From: Hymenobacter wooponensis
Lineage (GTDB): Bacteria; Bacteroidota; Bacteroidia; Cytophagales; Hymenobacteraceae
Reading direction: 5' to 3'
DNA: 64,000 nt
Assembly (NCBI RefSeq): GCF_004745865.1
Contig: NZ_SRKZ01000001.1
Span: 1,240,001-1,304,000 of the forward strand
Shown: positions 16,937 to 25,450 of the stretch, piece by piece
How the letters are laid out: each line of letters starts with the position of its first letter
Numbering within the stretch: the first letter of the stretch is position 1
Position numbers and translations under genes: made by a program
The notes under the pieces: model-generated
What the model saw: the letters and a program-made list of their open reading frames with translations, nothing else
The model's database searches: none
What the model was told of the DNA's origin: nothing

Positions 16937-17041
16937 AGCACGTCATCCTGAGCACAGCGAAGGATCTACTCGCGTGAGCACAAGACACTAGGCCAGTCGT
17001 TCTCTCATGACAAGATCCTTCCTTCGTCAGGATGACGTGCT
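16937..17041. repeat. REP-like long inverted repeat
   Basis: The arms AGCACGTCATCCTGA (16937-16951) and TCAGGATGACGTGCT (17027-17041) match over 15 bp. Inner segments GCGAAGGATCT and AGATCCTTCCTTCG extend the pairing. It is related in sequence to 16099-16181. Confidence 0.8.
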
Positions 17042-17141
17042 AGTAGGCTGCTCTAGGCCGGCCCGCTGTTTACTACTGCAACATCAGCACGCGAACTGTC
17101 TCTACCAGCTTGATAGGACGTCCTGGTTGCCCGACACTGGC

Positions 17142-17906
17142 CTAGAGCATTCCTTCATCCGCGAAGCTGAAGTAGCCTTGGTCGGTATAGATGAGGTGGT
17201 CGAGCACGGGCAGGTCGAGGAATTGGCCGGCTTCTTTGAGCTTGCGGGTGAGGGCAATGTCGGCGGCGGAGGGGTTGCGGTTGCCGCTGGGGTGGTTGTG
17301 CACCAAAATGATAGACGAGGCCAGCTGCTCCAGAGCCTCCTTGAAAATCAGCTTCGGATCTGCCACGGTGCCGGCTACTCCGCCCCTGCTGATGCTCACG
17401 CTGCGCATCACCACGTTGGCGCGGTTAAGCAGAATCACCCAGAACTCCTCGTGGGGCAAATCTTGCAGGTGGGGCCGGATGAGCTGATGAATATCTCGGG
17501 AGCTGGTGATGGTAACGCGGGCGGCGGCATCGGCCTCTTTGCGGCGGCGGCCCAGCTCCAGCGCGGCCACAATGGTAATGGCTTTGGCCTCGCCAATGCC
17601 CTTTTGGCGCATCAGCTCCTTAATAGGGAAGCGAGCCAACGTGTTTAGGTCGTTGTTGGCGGCATTGAGCACCAGCTTGGCTACATCTACTGCCGAGAGC
17701 TTGGCGGTGCCAGAGCCGAGCAGGATGGCCATAAGCTCAGCATCAGATAGGGCGGCCCGCCCCTTTTGCATAAGCTTTTCCCGGGGCCGGTCTTCCTCGG
17801 CCCAGCTCTTGATACCAAATGCGGAAGGGGTTTCGTAGCGAATAGGAGCGGCGGAGTCAGCGGGGGTATCGGATAGATTTTCAGCCAGATTGTCAAACTC
17901 TTGCAT
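17142..17906 (-). CDS. radC: RadC family JAMM/MPN+ domain protein
   Basis: The product has 254 residues from ATG 17906. It has an N-terminal helix-hairpin-helix region (RQKGIGEAKAITIVAALELG, 100-119) and a C-terminal JAMM metal site, HNHPSGNRNPSAAD (His203, His205, Ser213, Asp216). The start of this domain (REKLMQKGRAALSDAELMA) is typical. RadC was named as a DNA repair gene, but that role is disputed; a metallo-isopeptidase-like or nucleic-acid role is possible. It diverges from the metallophosphoesterase gene at 18019. Confidence 0.95.
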   Translation of the reverse strand: MQEFDNLAENLSDTPADSAAPIRYETPSAFGIKSWAEEDRPREKLMQKGRAALSDAELMAILLGSGTAKLSAVDVAKLVLNAANNDLNTLARFPIKELMRQKGIGEAKAITIVAALELGRRRKEADAAARVTITSSRDIHQLIRPHLQDLPHEEFWVILLNRANVVMRSVSISRGGVAGTVADPKLIFKEALEQLASSIILVHNHPSGNRNPSAADIALTRKLKEAGQFLDLPVLDHLIYTDQGYFSFADEGML

Positions 17907-18018
17907 AAGGCACTCTTGTTGTAACGACCGGAAAATAAAGCAAAAACCTGACTCCATCGTCTGCGTTCATACGCGCGGCCACAAACTAACTGCCGCTCCT
18001 GGAGTTTCTATCCTCACT

Positions 18019-19266
18019 ATGTCCCGTTCCCTTTCTAGCATTTTCTTTCTGCTGCTGATTGTAGCGGCGGAAGTGTATGGCCTACAGGCCGTTCGTACTG
18101 CGCTACAGAGCGCCACTCCGCTGGCCCGCCGCAGTGCCAGCATTATCTACTGGCTGCTAACCGTGAGTATTTGGGTCCTGGGCATCTGGGCCATTATGAA
18201 CCGGACTCAGCACGCCTCTTTCCGCTCCTATTTCGGTGGGCTGCTCTTGGCCATGATTGCGGCCAAAATTGTGATTCTGCTACCGCTGCTGCTTGAAGAC
18301 CTTGTGCGCGTGGTGCGGTGGGCCGCCCAATCCCTGGGCAATAGGCCTAGCGGTTCTCCCGAGAGCCCCGCTATTACCCGCAGTGAGTTTATCAGCCGTC
18401 TGGCGCTGGTGTTGGGCGCTATTCCCTTCGTGGCTTTGATTTGGGGCATGGTGAAGGGCGGCACCGACTACACCGTGAAGCGCGTGACGCTGCGCTTCCC
18501 TAACCTGCCCGCTTCATTCGATGGCTTCAAGGTGCTGCAGATTTCCGACCTGCACACTGGCTCGTTCCAGTCGAAAGAGCCCCTGCAGCGTGCCGTGGCC
18601 ATGATCAACAAGCAGAACGCCGACCTCGTGTTCATGACCGGCGACTTGGTAAACAACTACGCCCATGAGGTGGAGGAGCACATTGAAACGCTGGCGGGCA
18701 TCAAGTCCGATCTGCCGATCTACTCCATCCTCGGTAACCACGATTACGCTGACTATATCAACTGGGCCGACCAGGGTGGCCTAGCCGCGAAGCAGGCTAA
18801 CCTGCAGCGCCTGATGCAGAACCACGCCAAAATTGGCTGGAAGCTGATGATGGATGAAAGCCACCACATTGAGCGCAACGGCGAGAAGATTGCCATTATT
18901 GGTGTGCAGAACTGGGGCGCACGCATGGGCTTCCCGAAGTACGGCAACCTCGCCAAAGCCCACGCCCAATCTGATGCGCCCTTCAAGATCCTGCTCTCCC
19001 ACGACCCTTCTCACTGGGATGGCGAAGTGCACCAGTACGAGGACATCGACCTGACGCTTTCTGGCCACACTCACGGTATGCAGTTTGGCGTGAACCTGCC
19101 CTTCCTCAAGTGGAGCCCGGTGCAGTATGCCTACCGGCAGTGGGCCGGGCTGTATCAGCGAGGTAAGCAATACCTGTACGTTAACGCTGGCTTGGGCTTT
19201 ATTGGCTATCCGGGCCGGGTGGGCTTCTTGCCCGAGATTACCGTGTTTGAGCTGCGCCGCGCCTAG
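18019..19266 (+). CDS. Membrane metallophosphoesterase (YkuE/YaeI type)
   Basis: The product has 415 residues from ATG 18019. Four hydrophobic helices (about 7-25, 41-59, 71-92, 134-152) anchor it, followed by a calcineurin-type domain: ISDLHTGSF, MTGDLVNNY, LGNHDYADY, LLSHDPSHW and LSGHTHGMQFG carry the two-metal ligands. All five motif blocks are intact. Relatives hydrolyse UDP-sugars or lipid-linked phosphates; the substrate here is unknown. An upstream start at 17890 would overlap radC and is rejected. It is followed by a terminator. Confidence 0.93.
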   Translation: MSRSLSSIFFLLLIVAAEVYGLQAVRTALQSATPLARRSASIIYWLLTVSIWVLGIWAIMNRTQHASFRSYFGGLLLAMIAAKIVILLPLLLEDLVRVVRWAAQSLGNRPSGSPESPAITRSEFISRLALVLGAIPFVALIWGMVKGGTDYTVKRVTLRFPNLPASFDGFKVLQISDLHTGSFQSKEPLQRAVAMINKQNADLVFMTGDLVNNYAHEVEEHIETLAGIKSDLPIYSILGNHDYADYINWADQGGLAAKQANLQRLMQNHAKIGWKLMMDESHHIERNGEKIAIIGVQNWGARMGFPKYGNLAKAHAQSDAPFKILLSHDPSHWDGEVHQYEDIDLTLSGHTHGMQFGVNLPFLKWSPVQYAYRQWAGLYQRGKQYLYVNAGLGFIGYPGRVGFLPEITVFELRRA

Positions 19267-19305
19267 GCCACTCCCCTGCATTTAAATAGTGCGTTTATCA
19301 TCCGG

Positions 19306-19340
19306 AAAGGCCTCTCTTCATCTGAAGGGAGGCCTTTCTT
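19306..19340 (+). terminator. Terminator after the metallophosphoesterase gene
   Basis: AAAGGCCTC and GAGGCCTTT form the base of a stem with an inner mismatch, followed by TCTTG. Confidence 0.75.
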
Positions 19341-19446
19341 GTGGGCCGTTACGAGGTATGTAGCAACCAGAGCAGAACAGTAGGCGTATATCTCGCATTA
19401 TTAATTTTCTCTCCCTCCCAGTTCCTCTCTCAACTCTCTCATTCCC

Positions 19447-20121
19447 ATGAAAAAGACTCTGTTTTTGCTTTCGTGCGCCGTAGGTCTCACGATGGCTTCG
19501 TGCTCGCAGAATAAAACCGAAGACACCGCTACCACTACGGCCCCCGACGGTACTACCACGACCACCACAACGACGACTACCACATCGTACTCAGAAGATG
19601 CTATTCAGCGCCGCGCCGACCGCATGGCCGCCGACATGGCCGCCAAAATGAAGCTCGACGATGCTACCCGCACCAAAATCCGGACGGTATACATCACGCG
19701 CGGCCAGCGCATTGGCGAGTTGCAGCAGAAGTACGCCACCGACACCACGGGCATGGCCGCCGCGATGCGCGACGTGTACACCTCCTCCGATGCAGAAATG
19801 AAATCGGTATTTACCGATCCGACGCAGTACTCAGCGTATGAGTCGAGCCGCATGGAGTACATGGATGACCGGTACATGGACGACGATATGTCGGCCTCAT
19901 CCAGCATGGATTCCTCTTCCATGAGCAACTCGGCTACTAGCAGCACCAGCAGCACTACCGAATCGGGTATGGCAAGCGGCAGCGGCGATGGCAAAGTAAA
20001 AATCAAGCGCGACGGCGACGTGAAGCTGAAAGACTCAGAAGGCAACAAGGCGAAGATTGATGCCGATGATGCCACTATCAAAACCAAACCAGCGGACGGC
20101 GGCAAAACCGTCATCAAATAG
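19447..20121 (+). CDS. Thr/Ser-rich lipoprotein of unknown function
   Basis: The product has 224 residues: a lipoprotein signal (MKKTLFLLSCAVGLTMASC, Cys19), then a threonine run (DGTTTTTTTTTTTSYS) as a flexible linker. Next is a helical part (DAIQRRADRMAADMAAKMKL to about residue 115), which recalls the Spy/CpxP-like LTXXQ helical proteins. After this come a Met/Ser/Asp-rich segment (DDRYMDDDMSASSSMDSSSM) and a charged tail with repeated GDxKxK units (DGKVKIKRDGDVKLKDSEGN). The Met-rich and acidic tracts could bind metal ions, but this is speculation. It is flanked by terminators, so it is a single-gene unit. Confidence 0.8.
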   Translation: MKKTLFLLSCAVGLTMASCSQNKTEDTATTTAPDGTTTTTTTTTTTSYSEDAIQRRADRMAADMAAKMKLDDATRTKIRTVYITRGQRIGELQQKYATDTTGMAAAMRDVYTSSDAEMKSVFTDPTQYSAYESSRMEYMDDRYMDDDMSASSSMDSSSMSNSATSSTSSTTESGMASGSGDGKVKIKRDGDVKLKDSEGNKAKIDADDATIKTKPADGGKTVIK

Positions 20122-20160
20122 CTAACTCGCTAGGCCACCTTATTGGCTAGTATCCATTTT

Positions 20161-20194
20161 AAAAGCCCGCACCTGCAACGGTGCGGGCTTTTTT
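20161..20194 (+). terminator. Terminator after the Thr-rich lipoprotein gene
   Basis: AAAAGCCCGCACC (20161-20173) pairs with GGTGCGGGCTTTT (20180-20192), 6-nt loop, T-run. Confidence 0.92.
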
Positions 20195-20311
20195 CGTCTC
20201 CCTTATGCACTTGTCCGTCGACCGAACCTGGCTTATTGTAGGTTGCAAGTGAATTTTACCGCCTGGTCTGCGTTAGTTTGTGCGTTGATGTTATTTGGAT
20301 TCACTCATAGT

Positions 20312-20953
20312 ATGTTTCGCCGCTGGCTATTGCTGTTCTTGCTTATGCTGCTGGGTGCGGGTGCCGCTAAAGCGCAAGTCCGCGTGACGGGTAACATTTC
20401 TGATGCCACTACGCGCAAACCGGTGCCGGGTGCCTCCGTTGTTATTCAGCGCAACCGCCAGGGGGTACTGGCCAATCCTGAGGGCGACTTCAGCATTTCG
20501 GCGGCCAGAACCGATACGCTTATCTTCCGGGCCGTAGGCTTTAAGCCGCAGCGTTTGCCCCTGGGAGGCACCGGCCTTTCTCAGCTTATCGTGCAAATCA
20601 AGCTTCAGCAAGACACGGTGCAGCTCGGCGAAGTGCGCGTGACAGAGGGCCGCCCCGACCGCGCCGCCATCAACAAAGCCCTTCGTAACATTAAGCGGCC
20701 TAGCACCGCCCCCACTAGTGCCGTAAAGCGCCCACCAGCGCCAAAACCGCTTTTCCCCGTCGATTCTACGGCACCTAAAGCGCCTACGCCCACTATTGGT
20801 AGCCCAATCAGCCTAATCTATGAGCAGTTCTCGCGGGAGGGCAAGCAACGCCAGAAAATGATAGAGATTCAGGCCCAGGAAAACGCCGAAAAGGCCCGCC
20901 AGGCCCGCCAGAAGTACAACAAGAACTTCAAGGACAACCGCGGGTATGAGTGA
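20312..20953 (+). CDS. Secreted CarboxypepD_reg-like domain protein
   Basis: ATG 20312 gives 213 residues with signal peptide MFRRWLLLFLLMLLGAGAAKA. Residues 24-105 form the carboxypeptidase regulatory-like (beta-sandwich) domain that opens many SusC/TonB-dependent receptors: VRVTGNISDATTRKPVPGAS, GVLANPEGDFSI and FRAVGFKPQ, then LGEVRVTE. The barrel and plug of a receptor are absent. The rest is Pro-rich and then charged and helical (REGKQRQKMIEIQAQENAEK). It is therefore a free-standing domain protein, common in Bacteroidota, of unknown role. A TTG start at 20243 is possible but unlikely. Confidence 0.8.
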   Translation: MFRRWLLLFLLMLLGAGAAKAQVRVTGNISDATTRKPVPGASVVIQRNRQGVLANPEGDFSISAARTDTLIFRAVGFKPQRLPLGGTGLSQLIVQIKLQQDTVQLGEVRVTEGRPDRAAINKALRNIKRPSTAPTSAVKRPPAPKPLFPVDSTAPKAPTPTIGSPISLIYEQFSREGKQRQKMIEIQAQENAEKARQARQKYNKNFKDNRGYE

Positions 20954-21116
20954 TGCGATGACAAGGTGAAGTAGTTAAGGAAATAGGAAGTAAAGTGTTA
21001 CTCCGCGGAATGTCGTGCGTCCTCGCAATGACATACTAGGCCACTTGCCTCCTCACCAGCTCACTTCACCACCTCACAAACTCACCATTTCGCTATTTCT
21101 TACGTACAGCCGATAT

Positions 21117-22043
21117 ATGAAAATCGGCTATCCTTGCGTAAACGAGTCTCTGGACTGCACTTCTACCAGCACATTTCGGCTGGCTTCTTATACCGATGAG
21201 CGCCTGGAGCTCACAGTGCGTAATAACCTGAACTGCCTGTTGCGCATTCTGGAGTTTAACGTAGCCCAGGGTATGCTCTTCTTCCGCATTGGCTCGGGCG
21301 TGGTGCCCTTTGGCTCCCACCCCGTCAATACTTTTCCCTGGCAGACGCACTTCGCAGCGGAGTTTAGGGCGGTGGGCGACTACATCAAAGCGCACAATAT
21401 GCGCGTGTCGTTTCACCCCGACCAGTTTGTGGTACTGAACTCACCCGATGCGGGCATAGTGGAGCGGAGCATTGCGGAGCTGGTTTACCAGGGCTCCATG
21501 CTAGACCTGATGGGCCTCAATAGCACGCATAAGCTCCAGATACACGTGGGTGGCTTATACGGCGACCGGGAGCTGGCCATTTCGCGCTTTATTGACACGT
21601 ACCGGCGCCTGCCGGAGGCCGTTACGGCCCGACTGGTTATCGAGAACGATGACCGGCTATTTAGTCTGCAGGACTGCCTGCGGGTGCATGAGGCGGTGGG
21701 TATTCCAATCTTGTTCGACAATTTCCATCATGAGTGCCTGAACCACGGCGAGCCAATGTCCGAAGCCCTGCAGCTGGCGGCCAGCACCTGGCACCCGGAG
21801 CGCGACGGCACCATGATGATGGATTATAGCTCGCAGGCTCCTGGTGAGCGGAAGGGCAAGCATACATCCTCTCTGGTGGAGGAGCTGTTCCGCGAGTTCC
21901 TTACGCACTTGCAAGGCGTAAACCCCGACATCATGCTGGAGATAAAGGACAAGGAAATTAGTGCCCGGCGCGCCGTAGCTATTCTGCACGAGCTTGGCTT
22001 GGCATCTCCTACTTCTGCCACCCCGCAGTCATTACCTATCTAA
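21117..22043 (+). CDS. uvsE: UV DNA damage endonuclease UvsE
   Basis: The 308-residue product nicks DNA 5' of UV photoproducts in an alternative excision pathway. It starts MKIGYPCVN with NNLNCLLRILEFN, FRIGSGVVPF, VSFHPDQFVVLNSP, HVGGLYGDR, VIENDD and FDNFHHECLN, which are the TIM-barrel blocks with metal-binding His/Glu/Asp of the UvsE/UVDE family. Length and motifs are complete. I chose ATG 21117; the upstream frame is intergenic. A small unrelated gene follows after 37 nt. Confidence 0.95.
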   Translation: MKIGYPCVNESLDCTSTSTFRLASYTDERLELTVRNNLNCLLRILEFNVAQGMLFFRIGSGVVPFGSHPVNTFPWQTHFAAEFRAVGDYIKAHNMRVSFHPDQFVVLNSPDAGIVERSIAELVYQGSMLDLMGLNSTHKLQIHVGGLYGDRELAISRFIDTYRRLPEAVTARLVIENDDRLFSLQDCLRVHEAVGIPILFDNFHHECLNHGEPMSEALQLAASTWHPERDGTMMMDYSSQAPGERKGKHTSSLVEELFREFLTHLQGVNPDIMLEIKDKEISARRAVAILHELGLASPTSATPQSLPI

Positions 22044-22080
22044 CTCACTTTCTTACCGACCTTTCTTTCTGACTTCCCTC

Positions 22081-22446
22081 ATGGCGAAATCCTCGAATAC
22101 CCCCGATACCAAACAGCTTGACGATACTCTCCGCGCCCTGCAGGGTGGCCTAACCAGCATTCCGCTCAGCACAGCTAATACTACTATTGATGATTGGCAG
22201 GAAGTGCTGCAGCAAAGCGGCATTCCGGCCCTGCAAGACATCGACCGGGAGTTGGGCAACCTGCAATCGATGCTTAGCGTGGGTGCCAAGGGCCTAGATG
22301 GTAAAGCAATCGGCCGCTCCCTGAGCATGCTCGGCAGCCAAACTACCCAGGTAGCAGCCACCGCCCAAGGCGACTTGCGCTCCTCCCTTACTGCCCTAGC
22401 CGACTTCCTGCTAAGAGCTGGTGGCGACTTAGAGCAAGACGCTTAA
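22081..22446 (+). CDS. Small helical protein of unknown function
   Basis: The product has 121 residues and no signal peptide. It is Leu/Gln/Ser-rich and predicted mostly helical (LDDTLRALQGGLTSIPLSTA, ALQDIDRELGNLQSMLSVGA, LRSSLTALADFLLRAGGDLE), suggesting a helical bundle or self-association. No family is recognised. It lies 37 nt after uvsE and may be co-transcribed. A hairpin follows it. Confidence 0.7.
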   Translation: MAKSSNTPDTKQLDDTLRALQGGLTSIPLSTANTTIDDWQEVLQQSGIPALQDIDRELGNLQSMLSVGAKGLDGKAIGRSLSMLGSQTTQVAATAQGDLRSSLTALADFLLRAGGDLEQDA

Positions 22447-22458
22447 CCTACCCTGTTT

Positions 22459-22507
22459 TACAGCCCAACGGCTTCTGGTGCACTGCATCAGAAGCCGTTG
22501 GGCTGTA
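22459..22507 (+). terminator. Strong hairpin, probable terminator
   Basis: Perfect 19-bp arms (22459-22477 and 22489-22507) with an 11-nt loop lie 12 nt after the stop. There is no U-run, so termination is likely but not certain. Confidence 0.65.
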
Positions 22508-22789
22508 TAGGCCTAGGGCCGCGGCGTGGAGTAGTGGTTTTACGTTGAGAGGATTAGCTGTGAGGCGTAGGTAGAGGCTCCTTGTCTAGGCCACCCATTA
22601 ACCTTCTTCACAGTGGCTTATAGCGTTTACAGCCTGTGCACAGCCTAAAAGGTATCGTTTTACGCTAGGCCACCGTAAGCAGTTGAGCTATGTAGTAAGG
22701 TGCTATGCATTAGCTTGCAGCCGTGCTACTTTGGTACCCACCCTCTGCATTTCTCCCCTTACCCTACTGTACTTGCGCCCGCGTTGTTT
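22508..22789. other. Intergenic region before ndh
   Basis: It contains four GGCCTA/TAGGCC motif copies and a palindrome CTGTGCACAG (22634-22643). TACTTTGG near 22726 is one base off the -7 consensus and may be the ndh promoter. Nothing else is recognised. Confidence 0.45.
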
Positions 22790-24124
22790 ATGGATAGCTT
22801 AACCAAGATTGAAGACCTAGGCAAACCGCGGGTAGTTATTGTGGGAGGTGGGTTTGCGGGGCTAGAGCTGGCCCGGGAGCTGCGGCACGCCCCCGTCCAA
22901 GTTGTGCTTATCGACCGTCAGAACTACCATGCATTCCAGCCCTTGCTGTACCAGGTGGCTACGGCAGGCCTAGCGGCCGATAGCATCGTGTCGCCGTTTC
23001 GCAAGATTCTGGATGGGCAGGAGAATTTCTTCTTCCGCATGGCCGAGGTCCAATCAGTTGATACCGAGCAGCACCTGCTGGAGACATCCATCGGCATGCT
23101 GCGCTACGATTATTTGGTGCTGGCTACTGGTGCCACTAGCAACTTCTTCGGCGATGCCCAGATGCAAAAGCACGCCATTACACTCAAAAGCGTAGCCGAT
23201 GCCATTGAGCTGCGCAACACCGTGCTAGCCAATTTTGAGCAAGCCCTGCAGCTCGGCGACATGGAGCAGCTCAACAGCTTGCTCGATTTTGTAATTGTGG
23301 GCGGTGGCCCCACCGGAGTTGAAATTGCGGGTGCCCTCAGTGAGTTGCGCACCCACGTATTCCCGCGCGACTACCGGGAAATAGACTTCAAGGAGATGGA
23401 TATACACCTGATCCAGAGCGGCCCAGACCTGCTGAAGGGCATGTCGAAGGAGGCCTCCCAAAAGTCGTTGGAGTATCTGCAGCAGTTTGGAGTGCAAGTG
23501 TGGCTAAATCGGCGCGTGAAGTCCTATGATGGCTATACCGTTACGCTCAACACCGGCGAAAAACTCATTACTCGCACCCTCATTTGGGCAGCTGGCGTTA
23601 CGGGCAGCCCCATTAGTGGCCTACGTCCCGAGAGCTTGCTGCCCAGCAACCGCTACCAGGTAGATGAATACAACCAGGTGGCCGGCTACGACAACATATT
23701 TGCCATCGGCGACATTGCCGCCATGCTAAGTGAAGCCTACCCCGACGGGCACCCCATGGTAGCGCAGCCCGCCCTGCAACAGGGCAAATTACTAGCTCAG
23801 AACCTGACCGAACACTTGGCTGGCCGCCCCCGGCAGCCCTTCCGCTACGATGACAAAGGTGGCATGGCCACTATTGGCCGCAACCACGCCGTAGCCGATG
23901 TCAAGCTCTTTGGCCGCGAATACCATTTAGGTGGCCTACTAGCCTGGATAGCCTGGAGTATTGTGCACGTGCTGTCGTTGGTGAGCTTCCGCAACCGCCT
24001 CGCGGTGTTTCTGAACTGGAGCTGGAGCTACTTCAGCTACGACAAAGGCCTCCGCTCCATCATTGGCGGCAGCAGAATCAGCCAGCCCTTGGAGCAGCCA
24101 CACGACGACAAAGCCATTACTTAG
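22790..24124 (+). CDS. ndh: Type II NADH:quinone oxidoreductase
   Basis: The 444-residue product is a non-proton-pumping NADH dehydrogenase (NDH-2) that feeds electrons to menaquinone. FAD-binding VVIVGGGFAGLELARELR lies at 15-32 and NAD-binding VIVGGGPTGVEIAGAL near 167-182. AIGDIAAM near 305 is the FAD contact, and QPALQQGKLLAQNL is the quinone/FAD-site helix. The C-terminus has a hydrophobic, amphipathic membrane-binding part (LLAWIAWSIVHVLSLVSFRN). I chose ATG 22790 (MDSLTKIEDLGKPRVV). Confidence 0.93.
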   Translation: MDSLTKIEDLGKPRVVIVGGGFAGLELARELRHAPVQVVLIDRQNYHAFQPLLYQVATAGLAADSIVSPFRKILDGQENFFFRMAEVQSVDTEQHLLETSIGMLRYDYLVLATGATSNFFGDAQMQKHAITLKSVADAIELRNTVLANFEQALQLGDMEQLNSLLDFVIVGGGPTGVEIAGALSELRTHVFPRDYREIDFKEMDIHLIQSGPDLLKGMSKEASQKSLEYLQQFGVQVWLNRRVKSYDGYTVTLNTGEKLITRTLIWAAGVTGSPISGLRPESLLPSNRYQVDEYNQVAGYDNIFAIGDIAAMLSEAYPDGHPMVAQPALQQGKLLAQNLTEHLAGRPRQPFRYDDKGGMATIGRNHAVADVKLFGREYHLGGLLAWIAWSIVHVLSLVSFRNRLAVFLNWSWSYFSYDKGLRSIIGGSRISQPLEQPHDDKAIT

Positions 24125-24223
24125 GCCTGGCACTTTACAGTGCAAAGATCTTGAAAGCAAGAGTTAGTTGGGGCAGACTGGCTAGGTTCAGCTAGTTCTC
24201 TTCTCGCCTTATCACCTTTATTA

Positions 24224-24246
24224 AGAGCAAGAGTTGCTCTTGCTCT
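24224..24246. terminator. Compact hairpin between convergent genes
   Basis: AGAGCAAGAG and CTCTTGCTCT form a perfect 10-bp stem with a 3-nt loop, between ndh (ends 24124) and the HxlR gene (ends 24250). Confidence 0.65.
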
Positions 24247-24249
24247 GGG

Positions 24250-24618
24250 TTAGCTCGCAGTTGTCGATGCTGCCTGAAGAGTTTCCAGCCGCTGCTGATG
24301 CTGCATACCCCAGGCTTTCAAGACCTCAATAACGGGATCAAGTGAGCGGGCATAGGGTAAGACGTGGTATTCTACCACTACCGGAGGGCCAGGGTGCACC
24401 GTGCGGGCAATAAACTGATGCGCTTCCAAATCCTTCAACTCCTTGGCCAGCACCTTGGTGGAGATACCTGGCACGCTGCGCTCCAACCCGCGGAAATGCC
24501 GCGTGCCCGTGCTGAGCGCTACAATGATCTGGAGTTTCCATTTACCATTAAGCACCAGCAACGCGTTGCGCAAAGCCTGCATCGTTAGGGCACACTCAGA
24601 AAGTTTGTGGGCAGTCAT
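24250..24618 (-). CDS. HxlR family winged-helix transcriptional regulator
   Basis: The product has 122 residues. The HxlR pattern is clear: CALTMQALRNALLVLNGKWK, LQIIVALSTGTRHFRGLERS, then VPGISTKVLAKELKDLEAHQ (recognition helix) and the wing with VEYHVLPYARSLDPVIEVLK. HxlR proteins bind DNA as dimers and often sense electrophiles, quinones or aldehydes. It is divergent from azoR, with inverted repeats between, so it probably controls azoR and itself. Cys9 is conserved in many redox-sensing HxlR members. Confidence 0.92.
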   Translation of the reverse strand: MTAHKLSECALTMQALRNALLVLNGKWKLQIIVALSTGTRHFRGLERSVPGISTKVLAKELKDLEAHQFIARTVHPGPPVVVEYHVLPYARSLDPVIEVLKAWGMQHQQRLETLQAASTTAS

Positions 24619-24657
24619 AGGAGTAGAGAATGCTATCAGGAAGCGCCATTGTTCCTG

Positions 24658-24777
24658 GTTACCTACTGGTAATCAGACTACGGCCACGTAATCTGTAGTT
24701 GCGGCAAGATACTAACAATCGGATGGGTTGATTACTTGAGGTAATCTGAGTACCAGAAAACTCGCTTTGGTACTCAG
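24658..24777. promoter_or_regulatory. Operator-like repeats between hxlR-type gene and azoR
   Basis: GATTACttgagGTAATC (24730-24746) is a perfect palindrome. CTGAGTACCA (24746-24755) and TGGTACTCAG (24768-24777) form a second perfect 10-bp inverted repeat. A third, imperfect copy, GGTTACC-tact-GGTAATC, lies at 24657-24674, and a half site GTAATC at 24688. The shared element TACC/GGTA fits binding by the divergent HxlR dimer. Confidence 0.65.
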
Positions 24778-24853
24778 TGAACGGGCAGTTGCTCTTGGCC
24801 AATGTACCAAGGACGGGTAGCCCTACAGTGTCAACCTCATTTACCCTCACCTC

Positions 24854-25450
24854 ATGCAGATTTTGCACATCATTTCCAGCGCCCGCGGGGCCGAGTCCTA
24901 CAGCACGCAGCTCAGCCAGGGCATCATTGACAAGCTTACCGCCGCGCACCCCAACAGTACGGTTGTTGCACGTGACTTGGCCAAGGCCCCTTTCCCGCAC
25001 CTTGAAGAAGCCCACCTACAGGCTTACTTCACACCCGCCGAAGGCCGTTCGGCTGAGCAGCAGGAGGCCGTGCGCCACTCCGACGAGGCAATTGCGCAGG
25101 TAATGGCGGCCGATACTCTCGTTATTGGAGTGCCGTTCTACAACTTTACCATTACTTCCTCGCTCAAGTCGTGGCTCGACCACCTGACGCGGGCAAACAT
25201 TACGTTCCGCTACACTCCTACCGGCCCGGAGGGACTTATCACGGGTAAGAAAGTGTACCTGGCTATTGCCAGCGGCGGCATCTATTCCGAAGGGCCTATG
25301 CAGCCCTATGACTTTGCTACGCCGTATCTGCGCTGGATGCTGGGATTCCTGGGCATGACCGACGTGACCGTGGCCCGCGCTGAAGGCGTGAAGCTGCCCG
25401 AATTCCAGTCCACTGCCTTACAAAAAGGTCTTGACAGCGTAACCGTTTGA
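24854..25450 (+). CDS. azoR: FMN-dependent NADH:quinone oxidoreductase / azoreductase
   Basis: The 198-residue product reduces quinones and azo compounds with NADH through FMN. The flavodoxin-like fold is seen in MQILHIISSARGAESYSTQL, VPFYNFTITSSLKSWLDHL (FMN and dimer contact), ASGGIYSEGP and YLRWMLGFLGMTDVT. The length matches AzoR. It diverges from an HxlR regulator, a common pair for quinone or electrophile stress defence. Confidence 0.92.
   Translation: MQILHIISSARGAESYSTQLSQGIIDKLTAAHPNSTVVARDLAKAPFPHLEEAHLQAYFTPAEGRSAEQQEAVRHSDEAIAQVMAADTLVIGVPFYNFTITSSLKSWLDHLTRANITFRYTPTGPEGLITGKKVYLAIASGGIYSEGPMQPYDFATPYLRWMLGFLGMTDVTVARAEGVKLPEFQSTALQKGLDSVTV

Larger units (their letters stand above)
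16836..17141. other. 306-bp intergenic region with promoter and repeats
   Basis: It holds the promoter of the DUF1684 gene (16841-16848), a fragment CATCTCGCGTGCTGA (16908-16922) identical to 56298-56312, and the inverted repeat 16937-17041. The remaining 100 bp before the radC stop contain nothing recognised. Confidence 0.6.

Noticed and set aside
19540..19590. Repetitive ACN codons read as a possible tandem-repeat element
   Set aside because: They code for a Thr linker in a lipoprotein and use mixed codons; no element structure.
20243..20311. TTG start extending the CarboxypepD_reg-like gene
   Set aside because: The ATG at 20312 begins a proper signal peptide; the extension has a second hydrophobic stretch.
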